A stretch of DNA of 64,000 nucleotides from Skeletonema tropicum (taxonomy: Eukaryota > Bacillariophyta > Thalassiosirophyceae > Thalassiosirales > Thalassiosiraceae), in contig CM074137.1 of the NCBI GenBank assembly GCA_037178625.1, positions 1,674,001 to 1,738,000 of the forward strand. Reading direction: 5' to 3'. The position numbers and the translations under genes are program-made. Each line of letters starts with the position of its first letter. The stretch's first letter is position 1. Under the pieces are notes generated by a model. That model did not search any database, was not told where the DNA came from, and saw only the letters and a program-made list of their open reading frames with translations. Below, piece after piece: positions 10,230 to 21,007 of this stretch.

Positions 10230-12086
10230 TCACCGCATCAGACTGAGAACTGTAATATTTCTTTCCTCTCGCGCAGTAACCCTCAAAAGCCGCGTTATCT
10301 CGTCAGCTTTTGATTTGCGAGTTTTCGTACCATTCACAGCAACAATGATATCTCCTACAAATAGTAGTCCCTCCACAGGTGAGTTTGGTTTTATTGTGTG
10401 GATAGCAGGACCATACCCTTGAGTATTGGCAATTAAGACCTTTAATTTGCCCGGAGGGCAAATGACGTTACGTTGAACTCGAGACGACATGTCAGTCGGA
10501 GAGACAGCTCTCCTTCCAACTTCTACCCCCGTGTTCGACTGAAACGGTGTGGGAAAGTAGCCAGCAGTAGGTGATATTGAAGATGCCGTTTCTTTTGAGC
10601 CACTCGTCTTGAGGTCTTGTTGTTGCTCTCGCTGCTTACTTCGATACCTCACAACAAACAGGATCACCAGTGCGAGCAAACCGGCCCCACCCGCAGCGAT
10701 ACCAGCGATCATAGCAACTGACGAGCCACTGTTTTCTTTGGTTGTAATCACATTACCCTCAGCCACGCCAACGACTTTGACTGCTGACAGAGCAGGAAAC
10801 ATTGCCTCGTTGAAATCAGTGACGACTTTTGCCTCTTCTTTCTTCAACAACCTGACGAATTGATCTCCTTGCGTTTTAAAAGCACCAGCAAGCTTATTTT
10901 CAAATTGAACTTGCTCTTTTGTTTTGATATTGCGAGTTAGTAGTGCTACTCCGGTCACATCAACTTCGACCTCCAAGGTGGAACCAACAATACTCTCAAA
11001 CTGTTCTAAATTACGCAAACGCTTACGTCCACTTATGACGGACTGGTCTATCACTGCACATTTGATGTAGGAAATTGGAGGAACAGCAATGGCAAGCTGC
11101 TCATTTAAAAACGTGTCACAAACATCTTCGAATAGCTTCAAGGAGTTATCATCCATTGTAGATTCGATGTTGCTTAACATGACGTGAATTTGTGAGTTCA
11201 ATTGGATGAGACCAGATGATGACGATGATGACGTCGCTTGTTCTTCAGAATCAGCAGGTGCCCCATTTGCTGCACTCAAGGCCGAAGGACTATTTGTTGG
11301 AATAAGTGTCGTTTCTTTCTCGGTTGGACTACTGACAGGAACATTTGTTACTGATGGCGACGGACGAGATGGTCGCACATATACAGCAGTTGGAGAGTAT
11401 GTCATGGGTTCAAAGACCAAACCACCAGACGAAATATTCCAACCATCCTCATCATCGGTGTCTTCATCTTCATCTGCTACATCCTGTTCAAATGCAGCAA
11501 GAACTGTATCAAAGTCGCTTGTTCGGATTCCTACATCAACGTCCAATGCCTCTTGTCCGGCCCGCAAATTCAAATTCTCAGTCGCACACTTTCGTTGCCC
11601 ACTACATGAAAAAGATCCTTCCATAGAACTGCTATCATATCTGACATAATAACATGCCCTTCCCTGCTCTGCGGGCACAGTGAACAAATATTTTCCATTT
11701 TCATCAGTGAGTTGATAGCCTAAATTCTTTCCGGTATCACATGACCATAACTCCGCCACGACGATTATCGCAGTATTTGAAATTGGATTAATATTACCAT
11801 CTCCTTGATCTACATCAAGCTGTCCATTTCCATTGATGTCAAAGAAGGCGGTTCCACCAATGGAAACTGTGTTAGTTGCATCGTCTTGTAGGCGACGATC
11901 ACTTAAAAGTCTGTGTTGTGCTGGCTGCGGTTCATATTTTATTACTGTCGGTATTCTTCGTGTGCCTACGCTGTTGACAGCGGCAGCGGCAACGGCGACC
12001 TTGGCAACTACAGCGGTGACAATCTGCTTCATTGGTGTTTTATTGGTGCTAGTACAGGAGTACGAAGTGGTACTAATCGCTCGCAT
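10230..12086 (-). CDS. Single-pass membrane protein with SdrD-B-like domain and C-terminal PDZ domain
   Basis: About 618 residues. Candidate ATGs lie at 12086 and 12032; the second would begin with a signal-peptide-like MKQIVTAVVAKVAVAAAA. Near the N terminus, IGGTAFFDINGNGQLDVDQG matches the bacterial SD-repeat B / prealbumin-like fold seen in surface proteins, with a following LTDENGKYLF motif. An acidic linker, a Ser/Thr/Pro stalk and a second folded region follow. One strong transmembrane helix (VAMIAGIAAGGAGLLALVIL) ends in a basic stop-transfer sequence. The C terminus (PPGKLKVLIANTQGYGPAIH, SPVEGLLFVGDIIVAVNG) has PDZ features. Expected topology is B domain outside and PDZ inside the cell. 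Domain calls are from motif recognition only. Confidence 0.75.
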   Translation of the reverse strand: MRAISTTSYSCTSTNKTPMKQIVTAVVAKVAVAAAAVNSVGTRRIPTVIKYEPQPAQHRLLSDRRLQDDATNTVSIGGTAFFDINGNGQLDVDQGDGNINPISNTAIIVVAELWSCDTGKNLGYQLTDENGKYLFTVPAEQGRACYYVRYDSSSMEGSFSCSGQRKCATENLNLRAGQEALDVDVGIRTSDFDTVLAAFEQDVADEDEDTDDEDGWNISSGGLVFEPMTYSPTAVYVRPSRPSPSVTNVPVSSPTEKETTLIPTNSPSALSAANGAPADSEEQATSSSSSSGLIQLNSQIHVMLSNIESTMDDNSLKLFEDVCDTFLNEQLAIAVPPISYIKCAVIDQSVISGRKRLRNLEQFESIVGSTLEVEVDVTGVALLTRNIKTKEQVQFENKLAGAFKTQGDQFVRLLKKEEAKVVTDFNEAMFPALSAVKVVGVAEGNVITTKENSGSSVAMIAGIAAGGAGLLALVILFVVRYRSKQREQQQDLKTSGSKETASSISPTAGYFPTPFQSNTGVEVGRRAVSPTDMSSRVQRNVICPPGKLKVLIANTQGYGPAIHTIKPNSPVEGLLFVGDIIVAVNGTKTRKSKADEITRLLRVTAREERNITVLSLMR

Positions 12087-12537
12087 CAATCGGCCACCGG
12101 CCACAGTGCATTACACAAGAATGATGAGAGTTTCAAATAAAATCGGCGGTTTTCTCGCACCAGAGGCGCCAATACAAAGCCAAAATTCGAGTGTTTTCTC
12201 GTTTACAGCATTATGCCCACGCTCACAACATCTTACAGATCAGACAACATGTTAGCGGAAAATCTCGAACAATCCAGCAGCATACGAAGCTGTACCTACA
12301 TTGCTTGTGTAACAGTGTCGCTTGACACGCTAAATTGAATGAGTCCCGTCTGTTTGATTATATACTATCATTTGCTCTAAATACATAAATAACCAAATGT
12401 GGAACTACATCATTGCATCGGCGAGCCAGAATTGGCCCTTGCGTCGCATCGACGATCGTCGAAGCTGTTTAGGCATCGGTTGCACACGCTGAATATGTAT
12501 GCGTCTGTAAGTAAATAGAAAGTTAACCAGATTCAGA

Positions 12538-13863
12538 TTAGTTATCTACGACAATAATATCGACCGGATTAGGTACATTCATGACGCGGACTGACCTGGT
12601 CTTCGGTGCGGTTCTATCTTGTATCTTTTGCCTACTTTTCTGTTTTGACCTCGTTTCGTTTGCATTCTTAGCAGCTTCCCTAATTAAAGCTCCGTGTATA
12701 GAGAAATGATCATCTCGAACACGTGTAGAATGTCGTAACAAGGCTTTTGTCTGAAACCCTTGCAATGGTTTGGCAAGTAAAGGACCCCAACTCCGCTCTG
12801 CAAAGTGACCCTCTTGAATATTGTCGCCTCGCTCCTGCATTGTGAAAAGAGTGATAGTGGGAATCCGAAAGTTATTCATAATTGGACGAAGCATCTGACG
12901 AGAATATAATTTTGATTTTGTGAAACTTACAAGCGTCTTCCGTAATATCCTCCACAAATTCATGTCCTGCTGGAAGATATTCATAGTTCTCACCGCGAAG
13001 ATCCCTCCGTAGCATTGTTGAACTAAAGAATAGGGGGGCGGGGAAAAATTCAGAGCTTCATAGAAATCCCCAAGAGTTTTGTATTTAGATCGGAAAGGCA
13101 CGCCATCTCCAGTTTTATAGTCTTGTTCCCCCTTGTTATAACCTTTCAGTTGTTGCTCACGAAGTTTTTTGACAACGTGATACGCTGATATCTCACTCCC
13201 TTGAACAATATCCAGACCACATGCAAACCCATTCACAGAAGAGGCGATTCGAGCAAGTGACTTCAGGCTAGTTCGACGGAACATGGAACCCTGATGAATA
13301 CGAACCATTGTAGTATCTTTCAAGAATACAACGATCGAGTTGTCTTGTGTGGCATCTTTAGTTGTAACAAGTTGTGGAAGAATATTAGTGATGTAGTGTG
13401 CATAGGCATGGTCACATCGTCCGACGTTTGGTAGCACTACAGTGACTGCTTCATTTGGTGCTCCTTTCACCACCTGACCACACTTGCTAATCACATGAAT
13501 GCTTGCAATATTTGTGAACCCTTTAAGATATTTGGGCATCCAGTCAAGAGACCATTTGCAATGAGAGACAACGATGTGAATCTTAACATGAATCACTTCT
13601 TCTTCCGATGGCATGCCTGGGTAACGATTACCACGCCACAGCCCCCCGCATATTTTGTCTTCATTACAATCGACACAAGTGCAATTTGTTACCACAGGAG
13701 CAGAAGGAATAGAAGATTCAGGCTTGTCGAAACCTTTATCAATATTTTTCACAGACAAAGAGATGACCTTGAATTGAAACAAAAGTAAAACAACGATGCC
13801 AACCATGATCAATGTCTGGTAATAGCGAAGAGAACATTTCTTCTTCTTCATTGCCCGTGCCAT
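12538..13863 (-). CDS. Type II membrane protein, DUF3431-like (possible Golgi glycosyltransferase-like)
   Basis: A 441-residue ORF starting MARAMKKKKC. A short basic cytosolic tail is followed by one hydrophobic anchor (TLIMVGIVVLLLFQF), typical of Golgi-resident enzymes. The lumenal part contains VVSHCKWSLDWMPKYLKG, HVISKCGQ, LPNVGRCDHAYAHYITN and IVVFLKD. These resemble the DUF3431 arrangement (short strand, Asn-x-Gly-Arg motif, then a spaced aromatic block). Several Cys residues (CTCVDCNEDKIC) suggest disulfides. The enzymatic role is not established for the family; Golgi location is inferred. Confidence 0.7.
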   Translation of the reverse strand: MARAMKKKKCSLRYYQTLIMVGIVVLLLFQFKVISLSVKNIDKGFDKPESSIPSAPVVTNCTCVDCNEDKICGGLWRGNRYPGMPSEEEVIHVKIHIVVSHCKWSLDWMPKYLKGFTNIASIHVISKCGQVVKGAPNEAVTVVLPNVGRCDHAYAHYITNILPQLVTTKDATQDNSIVVFLKDTTMVRIHQGSMFRRTSLKSLARIASSVNGFACGLDIVQGSEISAYHVVKKLREQQLKGYNKGEQDYKTGDGVPFRSKYKTLGDFYEALNFSPPPYSLVQQCYGGIFAVRTMNIFQQDMNLWRILRKTLVSFTKSKLYSRQMLRPIMNNFRIPTITLFTMQERGDNIQEGHFAERSWGPLLAKPLQGFQTKALLRHSTRVRDDHFSIHGALIREAAKNANETRSKQKSRQKIQDRTAPKTRSVRVMNVPNPVDIIVVDN

Positions 13864-14530
13864 GTTATCTTATTCTGGTTGGTTCTTCTGTACTATAAGT
13901 ATGAACGTCAGTTGCCCTCTAGCCTTAAGCATCTACGAATCAAATACACCGAGCCAACCAAGCTAGAGGGCTGATTTGAGCGTCCACTAGGGTGTGTTGT
14001 GGTAGGGTCTTTGTAGACGACCAATAACCAGCCTTTTACTAGAAGTATTACTATTACGCATGATCTCAGGGCAAATCGGATAGACTCGCCAAAAACTCTT
14101 TTGCTTCACCTCATTCACTGCAAACGAAAAGGCTAAAAGGTGGTCACAGGGGGTCATAATTAAGCCGTCACGGCCACTCTGCGTGACCTTGACCCTTGCT
14201 TGACCACAAGATACGTAGGAAAGTCGATGGCTCTGTAGAATTTGCACGTAGGAATTCAGTAAGACCAAATGGTCTCAAAAATAAAATGGTCTCAAAATTG
14301 GTTTGATCACAAAACATGTTGATCATGGCAATACGACGCCCTAGAGTAAAGGCAGTTATAGCACTGTAGTGACCATATATGAATCCAAACATTTTAGGCG
14401 ATGGTGTTAGCCAAAATTTAATGTGCCGGCAAACTAATTTGCTCAAAAGTGGTGTTTTTGAGACAATTTTCACTGAACGACATACTCCTACATGGCTACT
14501 TAGGAATAGTCTTCTCTTCGAAAGGGTATT
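13864..14530. other. Intergenic DNA, no supported gene
   Basis: Only short, composition-poor ORFs occur here. I see no RNA gene or convincing repeat before the TIR of the element that begins at 14531. Confidence 0.6.
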
Positions 14531-15915
14531 GTACCGTCTTTACCTTAGATCGTGTCCGGATTTTTCTATTGTCCGCACTGTTTTTCCAGGGGTAAGGACG
14601 TGTCCGCATCCTTTTTCGCGGTAGTGTCCGCCCTCAACCGGACACTTTCTAGCACATTTTGCTGCGCTTTGGCAGATCCACACACCGACCATGAGACCTG
14701 AGAATTCTTGTCCCAAAAAAAAACATTTTTGCCCCGGATCCAAAAACTCAAAAAATCACAGAACACGATGACGCTATCGATGCATTGACAATACCTCTAA
14801 CACCGTCGCAAAACCATCTATAGACTCATAAGCATAGATCCTAGACCTATTTTCAACACTGATTCGAATGGTGTTGTCCGTGACTAGCGATATCCAACGT
14901 GTATTGACGTATCGACCCTTACATCAGCGGCACTTTTTCACCCTCCAAACCGACATATCGATTTGTAACCGTCGATACAGAGCGATATCACTGCAAATAA
15001 CACCATGGTGTGTTACCTAGTAGGGGGCGGTGATTGGAGGATATTTAATGACACTGCACTCGTGGTCTAACATAATATAGGCCAAGAGAGGTTCAATTAA
15101 ATCTCCCATTAGACTCTGCAATCTCAGGGGTCAACAATGTTCATTCATTCCAGTAAATCAAATAAGTGGCGGAGAAACATTACCCTGATATGTTCCTTTG
15201 GTCATGCACCTCATTAAATGTCTACTCTAGAGATGATAAACAATTTACATTACATGTGCTTCCCAGCAATTATTACTTAATCAATCAAGTAAGAGTTGCT
15301 CTACGGAAATCCAGTAATAAAGAAAGATGTTGTAGCTGCCAATTCGATTACCACCAGATCATGTTTAGTGCACCTCTTTCCGTCATGCGACTGCTTGGTT
15401 TTGGGTTGCGTTCATTTCCTCCAGTCGTACAAGTCGTTACAATTGTATGATCGTAGGAATAATTGCACACCAACACGTCCATCTCCACTTGTATCTTAAG
15501 CCTATACACCCCTAACAGGATCATTGATTGTTTTGTTTTCGCAGAATTCATATAAAAGCTTTCCTCACAATCTCTCTTCCAATTCACAAGACTCGGGCAG
15601 CCTCGCCCATATTACCCAGCACGGATATTATTACCACAACGAAGTATTAGCACCATCTTGAAGATGTGGAAAATGGGAACGAAGACGACTTTGAAATGAT
15701 AGATAGTGCATTTGGCATCATTGACGACGAGGACGAAGGCAATGCGCAGTTGGATTAGATTAATTTAAGTATTTGTTGTTAGACGTTTACTAAGAAACGC
15801 TTGAAAGTGTCCGGATTCTAGAATGTGTCCGTGCATCCACGCAGGGGGGGTGAACATGTCCGGACTGCAATAGTGGGGTTATGTACACGGACACGATCTA
15901 AGGTATAGACGGTAC
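14531..15915. mobile_element. Non-autonomous TIR element, 1.39 kb, with GTGTCCG subterminal repeats
   Basis: The ends are inverted copies of about 28 bp: GTACCGTCTTTACCTTAGAT then CGTGTCCG at 14531, and its complement (one mismatch) at 15888-15915. Just inside both ends the heptamer GTGTCCG or close forms recurs several times in both orientations (about 14551, 14572, 14600, 14624, 14639; 15807, 15823, 15857, 15886), as in transposase-binding subterminal arrays. No intact transposase is present. A short acidic reading frame at 15657-15760 (LEDVENGNEDDFEMIDSAFG onwards, stop at 15760) may be the remnant of a coding 3' end. A clear target duplication could not be identified, so the superfamily is open. 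Confidence 0.75.
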
Positions 15916-16301
15916 GATATACTGGTTAACTCATCACGCACCGCACTCCGCTATCTACAGGGCACAAAAGAATGGGCTGCATATCGCAGACAGACCACTC
16001 ATATCATCCCGTTTGTTCTTCTTCTATGTATGAGAGGTACAGTAGATTCGAAGTACGTACAGTTAGCTAGTAGCAAAATTCAAAATTCAAAATCGGTCGC
16101 ATGTCGGAAGGCTTGCCGCACTCTCAAAATGTACTCGGGTGACGATGTAGGTGAAATCCAAAATGAAGAGCACCTAGATGTACGTGAATTGTTATGTCAT
16201 CAAAAGCAAAGAAGTCAGGAGAAGGATGGGAGAATATCAGCGTTCAAAAAGATACGAAAGAATGAATCATTTGGACAATCCCGTGCGTCTCCATCGATTT
16301 A

Positions 16302-17072
16302 GTGGCATGCGCACCGAAAGCAAGTAAGTCTGAGTTGTCTGTTTTGAAGGCTCTGTCAGAAAAGATTCTCCCAAGTGGGTATATGGATGAGTTGCTGAAT
16401 TTGGACACCTTCCATCAGTGGCTCCGATTGTCGATAGATAACGAGACAGATGCATGGTTCAAGGAACTACTAGCAGTAACACAGTCTGGAGCAGGTTCAG
16501 CGGCATTTGATGATGGATGTCAGGCTATTTTAAACAAATTGTTCTCATTTACGGCGGAGATGATGAGGAAGAGGAAGTCCAAAACCGTCTCGTTCGAAGC
16601 CAACGCGCACAAGTTCTACAAGTCAACTGAGTTCGATGAAATATGCAAAGCCAAATTGCCTGGCAATCTCAGCAAATCTCGCCCGGGGTGTATGCTCCTT
16701 GGAATGATGCTAGCGCAACTCCACCAGGACTGGCTGACGTCTGAACTACGGCATGCTCGAACAAAGAGGAATCCACAGTTGTTGAAACAGAAGCAAACTT
16801 CAAAATTATCATCATCAGAGGAGATTAATGAAGTCAACAGCTTTGTGGGATGGTCTATATTTAGTGCACTGAAGAAATATAGAGATGATAACGAGAGACC
16901 AGCAACACCGCATCCCGCTCCAGCAGGTGTCGACAAGAACAAGAAGAGCAGAGAGACCAAGCGAGAGGCAACCCCAAATCCCGCAGGGTCGAAGACGAGC
17001 AACGATACGAAGAGACCAGCAGCACCACACCCCAATGCTCAAATTGATCTTAAAAGATTGAAAACAAGTTAG
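16302..17072 (+). CDS. Hypothetical protein, start unresolved
   Basis: An open frame of about 256 codons with protein-like composition. The N-terminal part is helical (LSVLKALSEKILPSGYMDEL onwards), followed by a segment with HKFYKSTEFDEICKAKLPGN and by a C-terminal tail with two imperfect Pro-rich repeats (ERPATPHPAP and KRPAAPHPNA) ending in a basic NLS-like sequence (KRLKTS). The frame is open upstream of 16302 and there is no good ATG, so a 5' exon is likely. A different frame at 16030-16302 may belong to it. I do not recognise the family. Confidence 0.5.
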   Translation: MACAPKASKSELSVLKALSEKILPSGYMDELLNLDTFHQWLRLSIDNETDAWFKELLAVTQSGAGSAAFDDGCQAILNKLFSFTAEMMRKRKSKTVSFEANAHKFYKSTEFDEICKAKLPGNLSKSRPGCMLLGMMLAQLHQDWLTSELRHARTKRNPQLLKQKQTSKLSSSEEINEVNSFVGWSIFSALKKYRDDNERPATPHPAPAGVDKNKKSRETKREATPNPAGSKTSNDTKRPAAPHPNAQIDLKRLKTS

Positions 17073-17946
17073 TGATTACAATAACACAAGTGGCATTGCG
17101 TCATGTACACTCTTGAACTCACCCTCTCTCTAAGTATTATCTTGTGTTCAAAATTAGTTGTACGGAATACCCACTGCAATTAACACCCCCCCCCCCCTCT
17201 TCAAGGCACTAACGCAGATTCGCTACTCTCCAATACTAAGTAATGAAGAACCAGTCATTAGTTGTTGCTGGGATGCGTCAACATGGGCTGTACAAATAAT
17301 AATGATCCCAACACCCACACATTATTTTTGCACCATTACTTGTCACTGTAAACGGCCGCCAATAATAAATAACAAGCCTTGTCGAGCAGAATATTTCACC
17401 AATAGTGGATATTATTTTTGATGTCGGTTCGGCGGAGTTGTTCTGTGTTCGTCGACGGCGATGGTGTTGTCGTTGACATGGTAGGAATATAATTGCATCA
17501 TCCGACCAACTCGACGATGATGGTTATGTTCATAGTCATTTTCACAACAGACGATGCCCAATTAGGAAAATAAACGGCGGTTCGGAGATCCTATGCCATA
17601 ATAGGGGAGGGGAATGTCGATTATTAGCCTAATAGAAGCATATTCATTGACCTCATTTTTACTAGTAGTCCACCATGGTGAAGGCATTTTGATGGATTTG
17701 AGAGGTGGGGGGCCTCATGGGTGATGTGATTGAAGAACAAACAACTTACTATTAGGGGATCACCCAAAACAGCCTTTCTTGCATTGCATATCTAGATTTT
17801 TCTTCTACCAAAATCAAATAGGGGATAACCTAATCAAATCGATACGCAGCCCATTCTTTTATGTGCCCTGGCTATCTATTGATGACGTTGCTCAAAGCTC
17901 AAAAATATGAAGTGATGATGTTCATTTTGCCCTGAAATATCTTGAA
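17073..17946. other. Intergenic DNA, no supported gene
   Basis: AT-rich sequence with a 14-base C run near 17187. No ORF, RNA gene or repeat that I can support. Confidence 0.6.
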
Positions 17947-19191
17947 ATGCACATGAATATTCCTGCTTGCTACTCCTTTGCCATCGCTTCACTTGCTCCA
18001 CTACGATTGCGATCAGCTGCAACTGCGTTTCGTCCCTCATCATCTTATCCTTCTCTGAGAGTTCCAGCCTCCCTACGGCCATCAGTTTGTGTAGGCAGCT
18101 CGATCATCTCCAGTTATAGCTCACCAACATCACTGCGCATGATGTCCTACTGGAATAGAGAAACAAGTCAACCAACTTCAACGTTTGAGGGTGCAATCAC
18201 CAAAGAGGCTCGTATTTTGGCACTCTGTGACCCAAGTGACGCGTACAATAAACCTCTCTACGATGGACCACTTCCCGAAGGTTCAAAACTACTTGCAGTC
18301 GGATCGACTCTTGCCGACTTTGACCAGGAATCGATCATAGATCAAGATCCCAACGTTATATTCGTGTCTCATCCAAATGCACGAGGACCACTCGTTGAAC
18401 TACTGAACAAATTTCCCTCTGTGGAATGGATCCATACCCGATCGGCTGGAGTAGATTTCATTGCTTCTGATGGTTTATTCTCATCAAACGTCAAACTTAC
18501 AAATGCCAAGGGGATGTTCTCAAGTACACTCGCTGAGTACTGTATGATGGCTTGTGCATACTTTGCAAAAGATTTGCCACGTTTAATGAGACAAAAGAAT
18601 GATGTGAATTGGGAACAATATCCTGTACTTGAAATACGTGGATCTACTTTGGGCGTAGTTGGATTTGGGGACATTGGAAGAGCGAGTGCCAAATTAGCAA
18701 AGGCGTATGGTATGAAAGTATTGGGTTTAAAGCGAAGTATTCCAGAATCGTTCAGTGATCCGTATTGTGACGAGATTTATGATATGAACGGACTTGTGGA
18801 GCTTTGCAAATCTTCTGATTATATTCTAATTTCAACACCACTGACGGAACAAACACGGGGATTGATCTCCAAGGAAGTTTTGAAACACTGCAAAAAGACG
18901 GCAGTAATTATCAATGTAGGAAGAGGTCCGATTATTGATGAAGAAGCATTGATTGAAGCACTTGCAAATGGCGACATCAAGGGAGCCGGGTTGGATGTTA
19001 TGACTGTTGAACCATTGCCGAAAGATAGCCCATTGTGGAAATTGCAGAATGTTCTTTTATCACCTCATAATATGGACATGACCACTACTTTTATGCAAGA
19101 GAGTACCGAGTTTTTCATTAATGAAAATCTTCCAAGATTTGTTCGTGGCATCGATTTGCTCAATCCAGTAAACAAAAGTGCAGGGTATTAG
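17947..19191 (+). CDS. D-isomer-specific 2-hydroxyacid dehydrogenase, organelle presequence
   Basis: 414 residues. The C-terminal 320 residues are a complete NAD(P)-dependent D-2-hydroxyacid dehydrogenase. The Rossmann motif is GVVGFGDIGRASAK with a basic residue after the second strand (LGLKR), which suggests NADP preference. The catalytic Arg lies in NVGRGPIIDEEAL, the Glu in VEPLP and the His in SPHN. WIHTRSAGVDF and TNAKGMFSSTLAEY mark the substrate-binding part. The first 70-80 residues are Ser/Arg/Pro-rich and hydroxylated like a transit peptide, so mitochondrial or plastid targeting is likely. The exact substrate (glyoxylate, hydroxypyruvate or another 2-oxoacid) cannot be told from sequence. 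Confidence 0.92.
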   Translation: MHMNIPACYSFAIASLAPLRLRSAATAFRPSSSYPSLRVPASLRPSVCVGSSIISSYSSPTSLRMMSYWNRETSQPTSTFEGAITKEARILALCDPSDAYNKPLYDGPLPEGSKLLAVGSTLADFDQESIIDQDPNVIFVSHPNARGPLVELLNKFPSVEWIHTRSAGVDFIASDGLFSSNVKLTNAKGMFSSTLAEYCMMACAYFAKDLPRLMRQKNDVNWEQYPVLEIRGSTLGVVGFGDIGRASAKLAKAYGMKVLGLKRSIPESFSDPYCDEIYDMNGLVELCKSSDYILISTPLTEQTRGLISKEVLKHCKKTAVIINVGRGPIIDEEALIEALANGDIKGAGLDVMTVEPLPKDSPLWKLQNVLLSPHNMDMTTTFMQESTEFFINENLPRFVRGIDLLNPVNKSAGY

Positions 19192-19362
19192 AAGCAAGGG
19201 TTAGAATGGGCATTGTGTGTACCGACAATGTCGGCTACAGGTTCGCCTTTGGGCCCCATTACTTTTTCACCGCCGTTCCTGCTGTCACTCTTCCTCTCAT
19301 CAAAGACGGAGACATTCTCTACTAATGCTATAAGTAACTTTATCTCACTGTCATCTATATAT

Positions 19363-20784
19363 TCAAAAGTAACATGATGTATTGTCGCTCTCTTTTGTTA
19401 GATTGTGTGCCTCCTTCGGGCTTTCCTCGCTCAGATTTATCCTAGCAACCAGCTCGTGCACCTGGGATCTCAGCCGGGCATTACTGTTCGCCAATTTTCT
19501 CGTCCACTCTTCAGCACTGCTTTCTTTACCTTTCGCCGTAGAAACTAGTTCTTCCAATTCCCTCCGGCGCCTCTTCTCTTCTTCGAGTTTGCTCGTTAAA
19601 GATTCATGCGCCTTGGAATTTAACTTCTTTGTGAACTCATCACGAAGTTTCAATAGCTGCTCAGACGTAGCTGTCGAGATGCGTTGAGACTGATGAAGCT
19701 CATCTTGAATGCGTTGCCTATCTTCATTGGCAGCGGAGATGGCATTTCGTTGTTTCTCTAACTGCACATTTGCTATGTCGAGCAAACTTTCCAGCTCCTT
19801 CTTTTCTTTGCTGGAATCCCGTAATTGTTTGTGGAGTTGGTTCGATTGATTTCTTAGCGCATCAACTTCCTCACGGATGGATGCCAAAGCCTTTGACAGT
19901 ACCTTCTTCTCAGAGTCGATATCTTCCATTGCTCGTTGCAAGTCTACATTTTCTTCAGTCATTTGTCCGTAACTTGAGAGTAGTCCATTTCTCACCTTTT
20001 CAGATTCGGATGCTACTTGCTCCGCTTCTTGAGCGCGAGAGTATTCTTGTTGGCACTGCTCTTGGGCCTGCGCTAATTCTTTTCTCAGTTGGTCGTTTTC
20101 TTTGGCAATACGTAGAATGTCTTGTTGCAACAGCGTCATTTCTTGATTGCGATGCTGCATCGTCGCCTCACTATCGTTGCAACGAGACTGTAGACGCTGA
20201 TTTTCCGTCTCCAAGCATTGTATTCTCCATTTCAAGTGTTGCATTGATGGATTCAACTCAGATTGCTGTATGTTACTGCGTTCATCGATGATACTCTCAA
20301 ACATGGTTAGCAGCGTGTTCAATGCTCTTGCTTTCTTTGTTCGCTGCTGTTCATCGACGGTTCTTGATACTACGTTTTGCATATTCTTGAGTATGTCAAT
20401 GAATTGGTGTATTTCTACCATTTTGTTGTTTGAAGGGTGAGGTTGAGGATTGGATTGATAATCGGTGCTCGACTTGGACTGCCCTAATTTCGTAGCGAGA
20501 TTCGAAAGCCGATCTTCTATCGTCATCGACTCTACTTGGGTGAACTGAGTAGAGTCAGCACGTGGTGCTGATGCAGGCACTGGGTTGGAGAATAGAGCCG
20601 ATGACGGAAGTGCAGACGGAGTCGCATTGCTCCTACCTCGATCGTATATATGGATTGTTGCGGGAGGTGCCGTTCTCGGCATTGCGGGCTTTGCTTGATT
20701 AGCAGCCGGCGTGGAAGTCGGCGGAGCTAGTTTGACCAGCTGAGTGTAGGACATCTCCGTCGGAGAGGATGGTTGGGATGGCAT
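19363..20784 (-). CDS. Coiled-coil protein
   Basis: 473 residues from an ATG. The first 110 residues are Ser/Pro/Thr-rich and disordered. From about residue 125 to 460 the sequence is one long coiled coil with heptad patterns and many Gln, Glu, Lys and Arg residues (for example LKWRIQCLETENQRLQSRCN and EKVRNGLLSSYGQMTEENVD). No motor, kinase or membrane segment is visible. A structural or cytoskeletal/centrosomal adaptor role is possible but unproven. Confidence 0.8.
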   Translation of the reverse strand: MPSQPSSPTEMSYTQLVKLAPPTSTPAANQAKPAMPRTAPPATIHIYDRGRSNATPSALPSSALFSNPVPASAPRADSTQFTQVESMTIEDRLSNLATKLGQSKSSTDYQSNPQPHPSNNKMVEIHQFIDILKNMQNVVSRTVDEQQRTKKARALNTLLTMFESIIDERSNIQQSELNPSMQHLKWRIQCLETENQRLQSRCNDSEATMQHRNQEMTLLQQDILRIAKENDQLRKELAQAQEQCQQEYSRAQEAEQVASESEKVRNGLLSSYGQMTEENVDLQRAMEDIDSEKKVLSKALASIREEVDALRNQSNQLHKQLRDSSKEKKELESLLDIANVQLEKQRNAISAANEDRQRIQDELHQSQRISTATSEQLLKLRDEFTKKLNSKAHESLTSKLEEEKRRRRELEELVSTAKGKESSAEEWTRKLANSNARLRSQVHELVARINLSEESPKEAHNLTKESDNTSCYF

Positions 20785-21007
20785 TATATAGAGTTGTTTG
20801 ACAATATAGGAGGAGGGAAGAGGTCAATGCTGACCATCGAGAATAGCATAGCATTGCATGCAAGCCGAACTCGACATTTGACTCGACTTTTGAGCTTGAT
20901 TGAGAAAAGATTTTTTTAGAAGATTTTTTTTGGACACGTCGCCGCCGGCTCACCAACAAACACCATCTTATATGAAGACGCGACGGACGGCATAAAGCAT
21001 TTGCACA

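Noticed and set aside
17187..17200. C run as a telomere-like or structural signal
   Set aside because: A lone homopolymer with no repeat context.
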